Shown: positions 44,008 through 53,531 of the stretch, in pieces
Position numbering within the stretch: the stretch's first letter is position 1
How the letters are laid out: every line of letters begins with the position of its first letter
Origin: a candidate division KSB1 bacterium
Lineage (GTDB): Bacteria; Zhuqueibacterota; Zhuqueibacteria; Residuimicrobiales; Krinioviventaceae
DNA: 64,000 nt
Assembly: GCA_034521575.1 (NCBI GenBank)
Contig: JAXHMJ010000005.1
Coordinates: forward strand, 1,860,001-1,924,000
Reading direction: 5' to 3'
The notes under the pieces: generated by a model
What the model was told of the DNA's origin: nothing
The model's input: the letters and a program-made list of their open reading frames with translations, nothing else
Databases searched by the model: none
Made by a program: the position numbers and the translations under genes

Positions 44008-44748
44008 TTAAAACTCGATCGCTCGCAGCAACTCCGGCGTATCCAGCTCATCATAGGTGTTCCCGGACATCATTTTACCGCGGATCACATATTGCTGCTG
44101 GTCGATCGTGACGACCAAATAGAAGGGTTTATCTTTATCCACATCTCTTCCCAGCAGTTCAAACAGGATCGCGCCGCTGTACATCTCTTCCGGCTGCAGG
44201 TTATGGTTTTTCAGCATGGATGCGATCAGGGTCATGGTGGTGTTTTGATTCTGCTGCTGAAGGACAGCGTGGTCTTGTGCCAGTTGATCATTTTTGTAGT
44301 TATAATAGGCGCGCTCTGCAGCGTTGTTGCTGTTGGCAATATAGCTCGAATTGGCCAGCGCCACCCCATACATTACACCGATTAGAGCGGATTTCTGTAC
44401 TTGAGCAACCCGCAGTTCTTTGGGCAAGACCGGCTGTAACTCGACAATCTCGTCCTTTTGTTTCTGCAACAGTTTACAGTGTGCGGGGTATAGAAAAATT
44501 TCGCGGTTTGAGTTATTGGCAACGGATGTATTAAAGTACACGTAATTACCCGCTTGCAGTCCGCTGACATACAGGTCGATATTGTTTTTACCCACATGAA
44601 TAAATTGAATGCCGTCCGTCCAGAACACATTCCTGTTCCGCCCCCTTCCATCTTTGAGCGTGTCCGACCATCGGACAAACATTTGATTGACGGTGCAGGA
44701 AAGCAAACTTGACAGCAATACAAAGAGTGCAATTATCCCGGTTCGCAT
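44008..44748 (-). CDS. Lipoprotein of unknown function
   Basis: About 246 residues starting MRTGIIALFVLLSSLLSCTV, a lipoprotein signal with lipobox LLSC. The mature part has YPAHCKLLQKQKDEIVELQP and a glutamine/asparagine-rich helical stretch (about 130-175), then a beta-rich end (PFYLVVTIDQQQYVIRGKMM). I do not recognise the family. The ATG at 44748 is chosen for the signal peptide; the frame runs further upstream without a start of better quality. It precedes the zinc-ribbon gene by about 40 bases. Confidence 0.6.
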   Translation of the reverse strand: MRTGIIALFVLLSSLLSCTVNQMFVRWSDTLKDGRGRNRNVFWTDGIQFIHVGKNNIDLYVSGLQAGNYVYFNTSVANNSNREIFLYPAHCKLLQKQKDEIVELQPVLPKELRVAQVQKSALIGVMYGVALANSSYIANSNNAAERAYYNYKNDQLAQDHAVLQQQNQNTTMTLIASMLKNHNLQPEEMYSGAILFELLGRDVDKDKPFYLVVTIDQQQYVIRGKMMSGNTYDELDTPELLRAIEF

Positions 44749-44862
44749 AGAACATCCCGGTTTTTCAGTTCGCGTTTTTATTCTATTCATCGATGAAAAA
44801 CGGTTATAAAACCCCGGAGAAACCCATATCCCCGCCGGTTCCCGTTCATTGAACATAAACAA

Positions 44863-45197
44863 TTACAGCGTTTTTCACAAGACATTTTCCGCTCTTGTAA
44901 TAGCCTGGAAACGCAGAGCCCACACCCTGTCTCGAATCAGGTGCAGCGGGCGGTTCCTCCCGTTCGCCTGCTCCGCTGCTCCTGGTTCCGCCAGTCACCT
45001 TGCATAAGGCAGCCGAGATACTCTGTGTCACGAGTCAAAAAAAATATGGCGCTGTTACAGGCTGTTATAAAGCAGATCTTGTCTTTCATAGCCTTTTCAA
45101 AACCGGCTCGACGCTCAACGGGGCGACGAACCTCGTCTACAACTTTGCTAAAAAACATCCATATATACCATTGTATTTTATTGTTTTAAATTACAGT
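44863..45197. other. Gene-free stretch with degenerate repeat
   Basis: No gene is supported. TTCCGCCAGTCACCTTGCA followed by CTCTGTGTCACGA (about 44983-45036) is a degenerate family B repeat, the only copy outside the accessory stretch. Confidence 0.5.
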
Positions 45198-45229
45198 AAA
45201 ACAGAACGTACTATAGTACGTTCTGTTTT
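45198..45229. terminator. Perfect 32-bp palindrome, probable bidirectional terminator
   Basis: AAAACAGAACGTACTA is followed directly by its exact complement. As RNA it gives a 14-bp stem with a TATA loop, A-rich on one side and ending TTTT on the other, on either strand. It lies between the decayed sulfatase end and the lipoprotein gene, where the glycan operon should stop. A symmetric protein-binding site is the alternative. Confidence 0.55.
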
Positions 45230-45290
45230 CCAATCATCATACGGCGGTTTCGTTGCCAGGCATTCCCCCCGCAGCCCGCTGTAAAATCCG

Positions 45291-45460
45291 TTACACCCGT
45301 TCCTCTTTCAGCTGATCACAACGGCTCTGCAGTTCCCTGACCATGCTTGCATAGTCCATTGGATCGGCCAGATGACGTTTTTCATGCGGGTCCTGCTGCA
45401 GTTCATCGAGTTCTTTGTAAACCGGCGGATGTATTTGTAGCGTTTATTACGCACCCCGGC
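45291..45460 (-). pseudogene. C-terminal relic of a sulfatase
   Basis: The frame VRNKRYKYIRR, then after a shift VYKELDELQQDPHEKRHLAD and YASMVRELQSRCDQLKEERV, matches the sulfatase C-terminus ('RTDRYKYIR..ELYDLENDPHEKxNLADDPAY'). All of the catalytic part is absent. It shows a third sulfatase gene once lay at the end of this operon. Confidence 0.65.
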
Positions 45461-45549
45461 CGATGCCGAAATACAGCCGATACTATCTTTACGTAACAGG
45501 ATTTGCGCCGCGGTTCAGCCGTTGCCGCAAATCCTGTCAAACTCATCCC

Positions 45550-46392
45550 TTACAGCTCGAGACTCTTGAGATACTCGCTGCTCGATTTCAGACACGCCAT
45601 ACCGTCCGGCGCCTTGTCGCGTTCGACAAAGTAGTGCTCAATCCCCTGATCCAGGGCCTCGGTCAAAATCGACGGGAAATCAATGATACCGCTGCCGGGA
45701 CAGGCAAAGGACTGTTCTTCGTCACCCGCCATATCCTTGACGTGCAGAATCGGAATCCGGCCGTTGTACTGCTGCAGAACCTGCAGCGGATCGGCGCCGC
45801 CTTTGGCCACCCAGTAACTATCCATCTCACACTTGACCAGCTCCGGATCGGTATGATCCATCAGATAATGGAACGGCAGGCCCGCTTCCATCTCGATGAA
45901 TTCATTATCGTGATTGTGCCAGCACAGGGTCAATCCGTTACCCGCAGCCAGTTCACCGATCTGATTCAGCAGATCCGCGCTCTTTTGACAATCCTCGAGC
46001 TTGAACGGCTCGCCGACCAGCCACGGCCAGTAGGACACGGCATAGGGCATCCCCAGCGCCAGGACGTTTTCAAAACTCTGTTTCACCTCGTCCATGTCCT
46101 CCGAGAATTTAATGCCCCCGGCCACCGGCGTCAATCCGACCTCCTGCAGGTACGCCAGGTAGTCCTGCGCCGAGTCCGCATACACACCGCCCTCGTATTC
46201 GCTGAACCCGTAAGAAGCAGCCTGTTTCAGCGCCGCCCGCCAGTCAGCTTTCAGCTCTTTGCCGATGAGTCCGCTGATAAAGCCGAGGTTGAATCGTGTC
46301 TGTGTCTGTGTTTCGCAAGCGACATACGGCAGTGCAGCCATGGCAGCGCCGGCGGCCGCGGTCTTTAATAAAAACTGTCGTCTGGTATCCAT
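45550..46392 (-). CDS. Exported sugar phosphate isomerase/epimerase-like TIM-barrel protein
   Basis: About 280 residues starting MDTRRQFLLKTAAAGAAMAA, a Tat-type signal, with a cysteine near residue 26 (YVACET). The xylose-isomerase-like barrel shows LCWHNHDNEF (metal-binding His/Glu), KCEMDSYWV and ILHVKDM. Such exported relatives are often encoded beside Gfo/Idh enzymes and are thought to act on oxidised sugars. The ATG at 46392 has GGAGAG upstream. The preceding Gfo/Idh gene ends 29 bases upstream, consistent with one operon. Confidence 0.85.
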   Translation of the reverse strand: MDTRRQFLLKTAAAGAAMAALPYVACETQTQTRFNLGFISGLIGKELKADWRAALKQAASYGFSEYEGGVYADSAQDYLAYLQEVGLTPVAGGIKFSEDMDEVKQSFENVLALGMPYAVSYWPWLVGEPFKLEDCQKSADLLNQIGELAAGNGLTLCWHNHDNEFIEMEAGLPFHYLMDHTDPELVKCEMDSYWVAKGGADPLQVLQQYNGRIPILHVKDMAGDEEQSFACPGSGIIDFPSILTEALDQGIEHYFVERDKAPDGMACLKSSSEYLKSLEL

Positions 46393-46420
46393 CATTCTCT
46401 CCTTTTGTTCAAAACAACAA

Positions 46421-47737
46421 TTAACCGATTTTCGGCAGCGTCCACGGTGACCGGTAGCGCGGCACAATATAGCTGTTGGCTTTATCGCAATTGCTAAAGC
46501 GGTTGTTCACATCATCCCAGATTAGAAACGGCTCGCCGATACGGGCGGATATATTGGCCGCGTGCACGTGCAGAGCCGCGGCGCGCCCGACTTGCGGCGG
46601 ACAGGCCGGAATCTGCCGCGATTTGATGCAATCCAGAAAATTGCGCACATGCTCGCCATGCGATTCTTTTCCAGAGGTCACCTCTTTGGCCTCGGTCAGA
46701 TGTTTTTCTTTCACCGGGTCCCATTCCGGCACCACCTTGTAGCTGTGCCGGTTCGCCTTGATGGTCGCCTTGTTGCCGATAAAATTGACGCCGTACATGA
46801 GTTCAAACGGACCTTCCTGCACACCGGCGGTCATATCGTAATTGATCACATAATCCTGGGTCGGATAAATGACATTCATGGTATCAAAGGTATCGCGTTT
46901 TTTGTTGGAATCGCTGTTGTTGGCCGCAAACGTCATCACCTGCCCCGGCGCTTTGACCTGATCCTTGGCCCACAACCCCATGTCCACCAGGTGCACGCCC
47001 CAGTCCGAGAACATGCCGCCGCCGTAGGCCCAGAAATGCCGCCAGCTGCCGTGAAAATGGTTGCGGTTGAACGGACGGCTCGGCGCCGGTCCCAGCCACA
47101 TATCGTAATCCACGCCGTCCGGTACCGGTTCATCCATGGCCGGTGTGGCGCCCAGGCCGTAATTGAAATTCGCCCACATGTTCACTTTGCGCAGCGACCC
47201 GATGACGCCGGATTTGATCAGTTTCATGACCTCGATAAAGATCTGATTGCTGCGCTGTTGCTGGCCCACCTGCACCACGCGGTCATAGTAATTGGCGGCC
47301 CTGACCATGATGTTGCATTCCTCAATGGTGTTGGCCATGGGTTTTTCCACATACACATCCTTGCCGGCCTGTACGGCATCCACCAGCTGCAGACAGTGCC
47401 AGTGATCCGGCGTGCCGATGATCACCGCATCGATGTCCTTTTGCTCCAGCATCTTGCGGTAGTCGTTATACAGTTTGGGTTTCTGACCAAAGGTCTTTTG
47501 CACCTCGGCCGCGCGTTCGTCCAGTACGCTCCGATCCACGTCACACATGGCCGTACAGCGCGCGTCATCATAGCCCAGACTGTCCTTGAGTATGCCGAAT
47601 CCCTTGTTGCGGCATCCAATCAGCGCCACGTTGATCCTGTCATTGGCGCCCAGGGCGGCTGCCGGAACAAACGCAGCGGCAGATGCCAGCGCTGTGGTTT
47701 TTACAAATTGTCTCCGATTTACATAACGGCTTTCCAT
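46421..47737 (-). CDS. Exported Gfo/Idh/MocA-family oxidoreductase
   Basis: A 438-residue protein with a Tat signal (MESRYVNRRQFVKTTALAS). The NAD(P)-binding part has VALIGCRNKGFGIL, GTPDHWH and YVEKPMANT (the EKP motif). The C-terminal domain has DMWLGPAPSRPFN and MFSDWGVHLVDMGLW. It is complete, unlike its relative at 2982. GGAGG precedes the start. It lies between two TIM-barrel isomerase genes, a frequent trio in environmental polysaccharide degraders. Confidence 0.9.
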   Translation of the reverse strand: MESRYVNRRQFVKTTALASAAAFVPAAALGANDRINVALIGCRNKGFGILKDSLGYDDARCTAMCDVDRSVLDERAAEVQKTFGQKPKLYNDYRKMLEQKDIDAVIIGTPDHWHCLQLVDAVQAGKDVYVEKPMANTIEECNIMVRAANYYDRVVQVGQQQRSNQIFIEVMKLIKSGVIGSLRKVNMWANFNYGLGATPAMDEPVPDGVDYDMWLGPAPSRPFNRNHFHGSWRHFWAYGGGMFSDWGVHLVDMGLWAKDQVKAPGQVMTFAANNSDSNKKRDTFDTMNVIYPTQDYVINYDMTAGVQEGPFELMYGVNFIGNKATIKANRHSYKVVPEWDPVKEKHLTEAKEVTSGKESHGEHVRNFLDCIKSRQIPACPPQVGRAAALHVHAANISARIGEPFLIWDDVNNRFSNCDKANSYIVPRYRSPWTLPKIG

Positions 47738-47759
47738 AAAACCTCCTTGTTGAAATAGG

Positions 47760-48662
47760 TTATTTTATCCCGCTGACAGCGGTCCGCATTTTTCGCAGAC
47801 CGGTTTCCGCAACCGTCAGGGGATCATGTTTCCAGTACTCCCGGTTGAACAGTTCCAGCGACAGCACCGTCGGCCCGCCGGCGTTCAGATCGGTGAGAAT
47901 CTGCACGACCGGAGCGACACCGTCCCCCGGATACACCCGGTCGGCGTCGTTCTGCTCTTCTCTCGCTTTGTCCGGATAATCGTTCATATGAAAAATATCA
48001 ATCAGCTGACCGCTGAGCATTTTCAATCCGTTGAACCCGGACCCGCCGCGGAACAGATGATACACATCCGGTAAAATCCGCGCATCCGGATCATTGGCCG
48101 CCGCTGCGATCATCAGCGCCTGTCCCAGATGCCACAGCACCTGTGACGCGCCCCAGAACTCCAGCTGCGGCATCACGCCGGTCTCGCGTCCCAGTTCTAA
48201 AAGTTCGGCATAAGCTTCGCCGGCTTTGAACAGGTCCAGAGGCGCATCCGACGGCACACCGGCCGGCGGCGCCGCAATTCGTCGGCAGCCAACCGCAGAC
48301 AACAGCTGCATGTCGTCGCGCATCTGATCGAATCCGGCCTTGCCCGTTAGCCAGGGCGCAAAACCGATCGCGCTCTCAACAGCGAGGCCGTGATCTTTGA
48401 TGCGCTGTTCAATTTCTGAAAGCGAATGCCCGGAATCCAGACAGGCTTTCAAATCGCGCACCCAGATTTCCACGCCGTCGTATCCCGCCTGTGCGGCGAT
48501 TTCCATACTTTTCAGCAGTCCGATTTCCCCGCCGTTGATCGTGCTGGTGTTCAGACAAAAGCGGAATGCCGGTTCGGGCTTTTCTGCAGTTGAGCATCCG
48601 CTTCCGATCACAGCGGCTGCGGGTGCGGCTGCCGCTGACATGACAAATCTTCTTCGGTTCAT
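47760..48662 (-). CDS. Exported sugar phosphate isomerase/epimerase-like protein
   Basis: A 300-residue TIM-barrel protein. The N-terminus MNRRRFVMSAAAAPAAAVIG with GSGC is a Tat-type lipoprotein signal. The barrel includes GYDGVEIWVRDL, QLEFWGAS, LPDVYHLFRGGSGF (metal-binding Asp/His) and IFHMNDYP. It is related to the neighbouring gene at 45550 in fold but not closely in sequence. It probably acts on the same sugar pathway as the Gfo/Idh enzyme directly downstream. Confidence 0.83.
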   Translation of the reverse strand: MNRRRFVMSAAAAPAAAVIGSGCSTAEKPEPAFRFCLNTSTINGGEIGLLKSMEIAAQAGYDGVEIWVRDLKACLDSGHSLSEIEQRIKDHGLAVESAIGFAPWLTGKAGFDQMRDDMQLLSAVGCRRIAAPPAGVPSDAPLDLFKAGEAYAELLELGRETGVMPQLEFWGASQVLWHLGQALMIAAAANDPDARILPDVYHLFRGGSGFNGLKMLSGQLIDIFHMNDYPDKAREEQNDADRVYPGDGVAPVVQILTDLNAGGPTVLSLELFNREYWKHDPLTVAETGLRKMRTAVSGIK

Positions 48663-48676
48663 AACAAATCATCCTT

Positions 48677-48850
48677 TTATATCTGATGCGGTACGGTTTG
48701 GGTTGTATCCAGTTTGCTAAAGCTGCCGTCCAGTTTTTTTCCGTCGACAGTCACCTCTTTGAGTTTAATATGTTCCGCCTGCTCGATCACCAGCCGCTCA
48801 CCGGTCACGCTGTCATCCATGACAGTGTTGATAAAAATATGCTTCACCAT
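48677..48850 (-). CDS. Small hypothetical protein or beta-helix enzyme remnant
   Basis: 57 residues starting MVKHIFINTVMDDSVTGERL and ending KLDTTQTVPHQI. The pattern 'IFINTVM..ERLVIEQAEHIKLKEVTVDG' has the strand spacing of right-handed beta-helix proteins such as GH28. It overlaps the end of the beta-mannosidase-like gene by seven bases. It may be the last coil of a lost enzyme or a real small protein; evidence is thin. Confidence 0.35.
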   Translation of the reverse strand: MVKHIFINTVMDDSVTGERLVIEQAEHIKLKEVTVDGKKLDGSFSKLDTTQTVPHQI

Positions 48851-51082
48851 GTTTCCCTCTGCTTCCCCGCGTGCCCATTTTCAGTTTTCAAAACCAGCCG
48901 ATACTCTGAATTCAACTCCGGCCTGCCCTCCACCTGCAGCCGCAGTTTAAAAATACCGGCTTTCCGGTTCGGCAGCCGGCAGCGGACCTGCGGCCCTCTG
49001 AGATTGTTGTTGGATTTTATCCGATCCGGCGTCCAGGACGTCAGAGTTTCGATCTCGCCGTCATGAATTAGGCTCACAGTCACTCTCCTGATCTCAGCCG
49101 CCTGAAACCGATCGTTCAGCGCCCAGAGTTCGCAGGAGAATTCCTCCCCGGGTTTCCATGTAAATTTGGGGATTTTGGCGCTCACCAGCAGAGGACGGCA
49201 GTTCTGCCGCACCTGGTCCAAGGCCGGTTTGGGTGTGAGCGGATAATCGATCAGGCTGGTGTTGGCCGCGGTGGTCCAGGGTTCATTGAAACACCAGCTC
49301 AGCGCCATGGCACAGTAGGGTTTCTGCCGCCGCGCTTCTTCGAAAATGCATTTCAATCCTTCCGCCTGCAGAATCTGACCGTGCTCCACAAGCTGCTGCA
49401 GATTCTCCGATGCGCCGAAACAGGATTCGATGAAATCCTGCATCAGCCAGGTGTCGCCGAGCCAGGCGTTATAGCCGTGATGGCTCGTCCAGGACGAGTC
49501 CGGGCGCGGCGGCCAGAGCTCGGAATCGGGTATGGCTTTTTTTATAGTCCCCACCCCACTGGGCGACGGCACACCGAATTCCGTGTACGCCGTCTTGCGT
49601 GAGCGGCTGTAGATTTGAAACACCTCTTCTCCGGTATCGTCATCGCGGAACACATAATGGCCGTGCCCCATGCCCATCTGCGGGGCGGTCATGATAAACG
49701 GCGTATCCGGATCGTATTTCAGGGTTTGACTGTTCAGCAGCCGCAGCGCTCGGGACTGATTGGTCATTCCGGACCATTCGTTAAACAGCCTCATTGCCGC
49801 CGCACCACAGAGCCAGACAGGCATGATTCCGCAGCTTGCGGATTATGGATTCGGATTCCTGCTCTAAAACTTTCAAGTAAACCGGCGAATCCGGATAAGC
49901 ATTGCAGGCCAGCGGAAATTCCTGCCAGATCAAAATGCCTTTTTCGTCACACAGGCTGTAAAAGGATTCTTTGTTAACAATACCGCCGCCCCACACGCGC
50001 AGCATATTAAAATTGGCTTTTTTTGCCTTTTCCAGCAATCCCTGATACCGTTCAGCCGTAATCACACCCGGAAATATCTCCGGATTGACCCAGTTGCAGC
50101 CTTTGCAGAATATGCGCCGGCCGTTCAGTTCAAGCTGCATCGGCGGCACACTCTGGGTTTTGGGAAACTGTTGCGGTTCATCCCAGGCGCCCGTGTTCAT
50201 CACCAGCCGCACCTGCTTGAACCCGATGCGCTGAGCCCGGTGACCCCAAAGCGCCCCGTTCTTGTAAATCTGAAACACACTCGTATACAGATGCGGCGTG
50301 CCGTGATCATGCGTCCACCACAGCAGCGGATTCTGAAGGTCATTGCTCAGCGTCAGCGTTTCTTCCTGGAAACGGCCGGTCTGCTGAACCACCGGCGTGC
50401 CATCCGGCGCCAGCAGTGACCATTGATAGTCCAGCCCCCGCACCGCATGTCCTTCGATCTCACAGATCAATTCAGCCTGACTGAAATCCGCGGACAGCGT
50501 ATAGCGCAGGTTAGATGAACGGACATGCTGCTCGGACCGAACCTGCAGTCCGGTTTCATCCCAGATCCCCAGCGGCACCAGACGCGGATGCCAGTCCCAG
50601 CCGTAACTCACCGCCGGTTTGACGCTGCCGGCGGCCTGACCTTTATCCAGCGGCCTCGCATAGGCCTTGGGAACCGGAAAAATCAGCACGGTCAGGGTGT
50701 TCTTGGACTTGATAACCGAGGTCAAATCCAGTTCAACCGGCGTGAACATGCCTTCCTGCCGCCAAAGCAGGCGGCCGTTCAAGCGGATTTCAAACTGATA
50801 ATCAATGCCGCGGCTGACAAAAAACAGGCGCTCATTGCCAGCCGGCTGCGGTTTTTCAAATTCAGCGGTATAGAGCCAGTACACATCTTCCATCCATAAA
50901 AACTGTTTCCAGTTTTCAGCGTGAAAAAAAGGTTCATAATGTTCAGCCGCGGCGACATCCAGCTGCACAGCCCCCGGCACCACAGCCGGATAGTGTTTTT
51001 CCGGGCTGCCGTCATACTCAAGCTGCCAGCCGATGTTCCAGGTCAGCGGCTGTATGTCATTTAACATCAAATGTTCATTCAT
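48844..51082 (-). CDS. GH2 beta-mannosidase-like enzyme, one apparent frameshift
   Basis: Two frames together make about 745 residues. The first has the sugar-binding domain (PLTWNIGWQLEYDG), AVSYGWDWHPRLVPLGIW, typical of beta-mannosidases, and LRVWGGGIVNKESFY. It ends just after the acid/base motif WCGGNE. The second frame continues LFNEWSG and holds the nucleophile region AYTEFGVPS and WCFNEPWTTAA. The frame changes by one extra base at about 49785-49792. No signal peptide is seen, so the enzyme may act in the cytoplasm on products of the neighbouring phosphorylase. Its C-terminal beta domains end at 48844. Confidence 0.83.
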
Positions 51083-51094
51083 AGTTGACCGCGC

Positions 51095-53491
51095 TTATCC
51101 GAGAATGACCTCGACTTTATTTTCCGATTCAAATTCGGCAGCCGGTATACGGGTGCCGTCCAGCGCTTTGCCGTTTACGATCAGGGATTTGACGCCCCGC
51201 TGCACACGTGCGGAATTGTCCACGCTGATATGAAAGGAACAGCCGCGAAATTCACGCGTCACGGTAAACGCGTCCCATTTGCAAGGAATACAGGGATCAA
51301 TGACCAGTGCGTCATAATCGGGACGAACACCCAGAATATAACGGGTGAGGGCATAATAGGTCCAGGCCGCGCTTCCGCTCAGCCAGGGCAATCTGGACGT
51401 GCCTTCTTTGGGACTGTGTCTGGAATGCGTGGACTGACACACCACATAAGGCTCCACCTCGCGCACATCCGCGTGATCATTATAAGCGGCCGGCAGATAA
51501 TCCCGCAAATATTCATACGCCCGGTCTCCATGCCCCAAAAGGGTTTCCGCTATGACCGCCCATCCCTGAGTATGGATAAAGATACCGCCGTTTTCCTTGT
51601 TGCCGGGATTCATCAGCTGCGCGCGCATAATGGTATGATCTTCACGGGTAAACGGCGGATCACAGATCATCAGTCCGTAACGGGTTGCCAGGCGTTCATG
51701 CACCGCATTCATAGCCGATTCCGCCTGTTCCGGTGATGCGGCGCCTCCCATCACCGCCCAGACCTGGGGATTTAAAAACAGACTGCCTTCTTTGTTCTCA
51801 TGACCGCCATAGCGTGCATGATTTTCACCGTAGCCGCGCAGAAACCATTCGCCGTCCCATACGTGTTTCTGAATGGCGTCATCCAGCTTTTCAAGGCGCG
51901 TTTGTCCCCACTCGACTTCCGATGCTTCACCCAGCCGCTCCGCCACATCCACGTACACACTCAGCGCCAGCCGCAATTGCATGGCCACAAACGCGCTCTC
52001 GCCGGTCTTGCCGAACCGCACACAATCGTTCCAGTCCGCTTTTAATCCCAGCGGCAACCCATGTTCACCCGAATGTTCAAGGGTAAACTCGATGGCGCGT
52101 TTCATATGCCGAAACACTGTATCCTCACCTCGATCCGCATACGGCAACACTTTGTTGTAAAAGTCCATATCGCCGGTTTCCTTGACGTAATCCGGAATGG
52201 CATAAAACAGCCACATGCTATCATCGGAACGGTATTCATCATCATGCGGCGCCGCTTCCTGTCCCGGTTTGTGCCGGGTCGGATACACCACCGGCAGCGC
52301 CGCGCCGTTGGACAGCTGACCGGTGATCATGAGTTTTAAACGTTCTCCCACCTGTTCCGGAATGCTGTGAACCACGCCGATAAAATCCTGAACCGTATCC
52401 CGGTACCCCAGTCCGTCCCGATCCACACCGGTGTACACCAGACTGACGGCCCGCGACCAGGAGTAGGTGATCAGATTGTTGTACATTCCCCACACATTGA
52501 CCGTGCTGTTCAGTTGCTGATCCGGGGTTTGCACGGTGAACCGGGCCAGATGATGATGCCAGGCCTGTTTCAGCTCATTTAGCTCCTGATCCGCCTTTTT
52601 GATGTCCTGATATTTGCCGCGAATCTGTTGGCCTTCCGCATCCGCGCGGCCGACGCCGACAAGCACCAAAAAGTCTTTGCTCTCGCCCGGTTCCAGATCA
52701 ATATCCGTCTGCAGACTGCCGCAGGCGTTATCCCCATAAGCCAGTGATCCGCTGCACGTGCCGGATTCCACCGCAATCGGATTTTTATAGGTTCTGTATT
52801 TTCCCACAAAGCGTTCCCGGTCCGTATCCCAGTTCGTCACCGGGGCGCCGGCCAGAGCCATGAACGTGTGCCGGCCCTGGTCTTTTTCATCAAAATTGTC
52901 CGGCATAGGCGGAATATTCACATTGGTGCCGTGATCAATGATCCCGTCTTTGACCGCCATGATGGTGGTGTATTGCGTATACTGGATATTCAGCAAATCG
53001 TCCAGAGCCGACCAGCTGCCGGAATATTCGACATAGGTAAAGGCGCTCAATTTTCGTCTGACGGAATCCCGGTTCGTCAACGACACCCGCCACACTTCAT
53101 AATGCTGATTCAACGGCACAAAAAACGTCACCTTGGATTCGATGTGTTTATAATTTGATTTGATGGATGTATACGCCGTTCCGTGCCGGCATTCAGTGGT
53201 ATAATCCTCGAGAGGAACCCCAACCGGCTGCCAGGAAGCGGACCAGATGTCACCCGCATCCCGGTCGCGGAAATATAAAAACTTTCCGGGCTGGTCCTTT
53301 AAAATGGTATTAAAATGCATCCGAATAAACCGACCCTTGCCGCCGGACCGGTAGAAACTATAGCCTCCCGCATTGTTGGTCACAATCGCGCCGTACTCCA
53401 CAGAGCCCAGATAATTGCTCCAGGGCTCCGGGGTCTGCGGATTGGTGATTACATATTCCTTGTTCTCGTCATCAAAAAAACCGTATCTCAT
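51095..53491 (-). CDS. GH94-family glycoside phosphorylase
   Basis: A 798-residue protein starting MRYGFFDDENKEYVITNPQT, the standard N-terminus of cellobiose/chitobiose-phosphorylase relatives. An N-terminal beta-sandwich (about 1-300) precedes an (alpha/alpha)6 barrel with GYRDTVQDF near 362 and ADWND at 485-489, which contains the catalytic aspartate. TQGWAVIAETLLGHGDRAYE follows later. GH94 enzymes split beta-linked disaccharides with phosphate to give a sugar 1-phosphate; the exact substrate is not determinable. There is no signal, so it acts in the cytoplasm. GAGGG precedes the ATG. Confidence 0.9.
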   Translation of the reverse strand: MRYGFFDDENKEYVITNPQTPEPWSNYLGSVEYGAIVTNNAGGYSFYRSGGKGRFIRMHFNTILKDQPGKFLYFRDRDAGDIWSASWQPVGVPLEDYTTECRHGTAYTSIKSNYKHIESKVTFFVPLNQHYEVWRVSLTNRDSVRRKLSAFTYVEYSGSWSALDDLLNIQYTQYTTIMAVKDGIIDHGTNVNIPPMPDNFDEKDQGRHTFMALAGAPVTNWDTDRERFVGKYRTYKNPIAVESGTCSGSLAYGDNACGSLQTDIDLEPGESKDFLVLVGVGRADAEGQQIRGKYQDIKKADQELNELKQAWHHHLARFTVQTPDQQLNSTVNVWGMYNNLITYSWSRAVSLVYTGVDRDGLGYRDTVQDFIGVVHSIPEQVGERLKLMITGQLSNGAALPVVYPTRHKPGQEAAPHDDEYRSDDSMWLFYAIPDYVKETGDMDFYNKVLPYADRGEDTVFRHMKRAIEFTLEHSGEHGLPLGLKADWNDCVRFGKTGESAFVAMQLRLALSVYVDVAERLGEASEVEWGQTRLEKLDDAIQKHVWDGEWFLRGYGENHARYGGHENKEGSLFLNPQVWAVMGGAASPEQAESAMNAVHERLATRYGLMICDPPFTREDHTIMRAQLMNPGNKENGGIFIHTQGWAVIAETLLGHGDRAYEYLRDYLPAAYNDHADVREVEPYVVCQSTHSRHSPKEGTSRLPWLSGSAAWTYYALTRYILGVRPDYDALVIDPCIPCKWDAFTVTREFRGCSFHISVDNSARVQRGVKSLIVNGKALDGTRIPAAEFESENKVEVILG

Positions 53492-53531
53492 AGCATCCCT
53501 CTCTCGATCTGTTTCTGTCCCGATTGCGATC

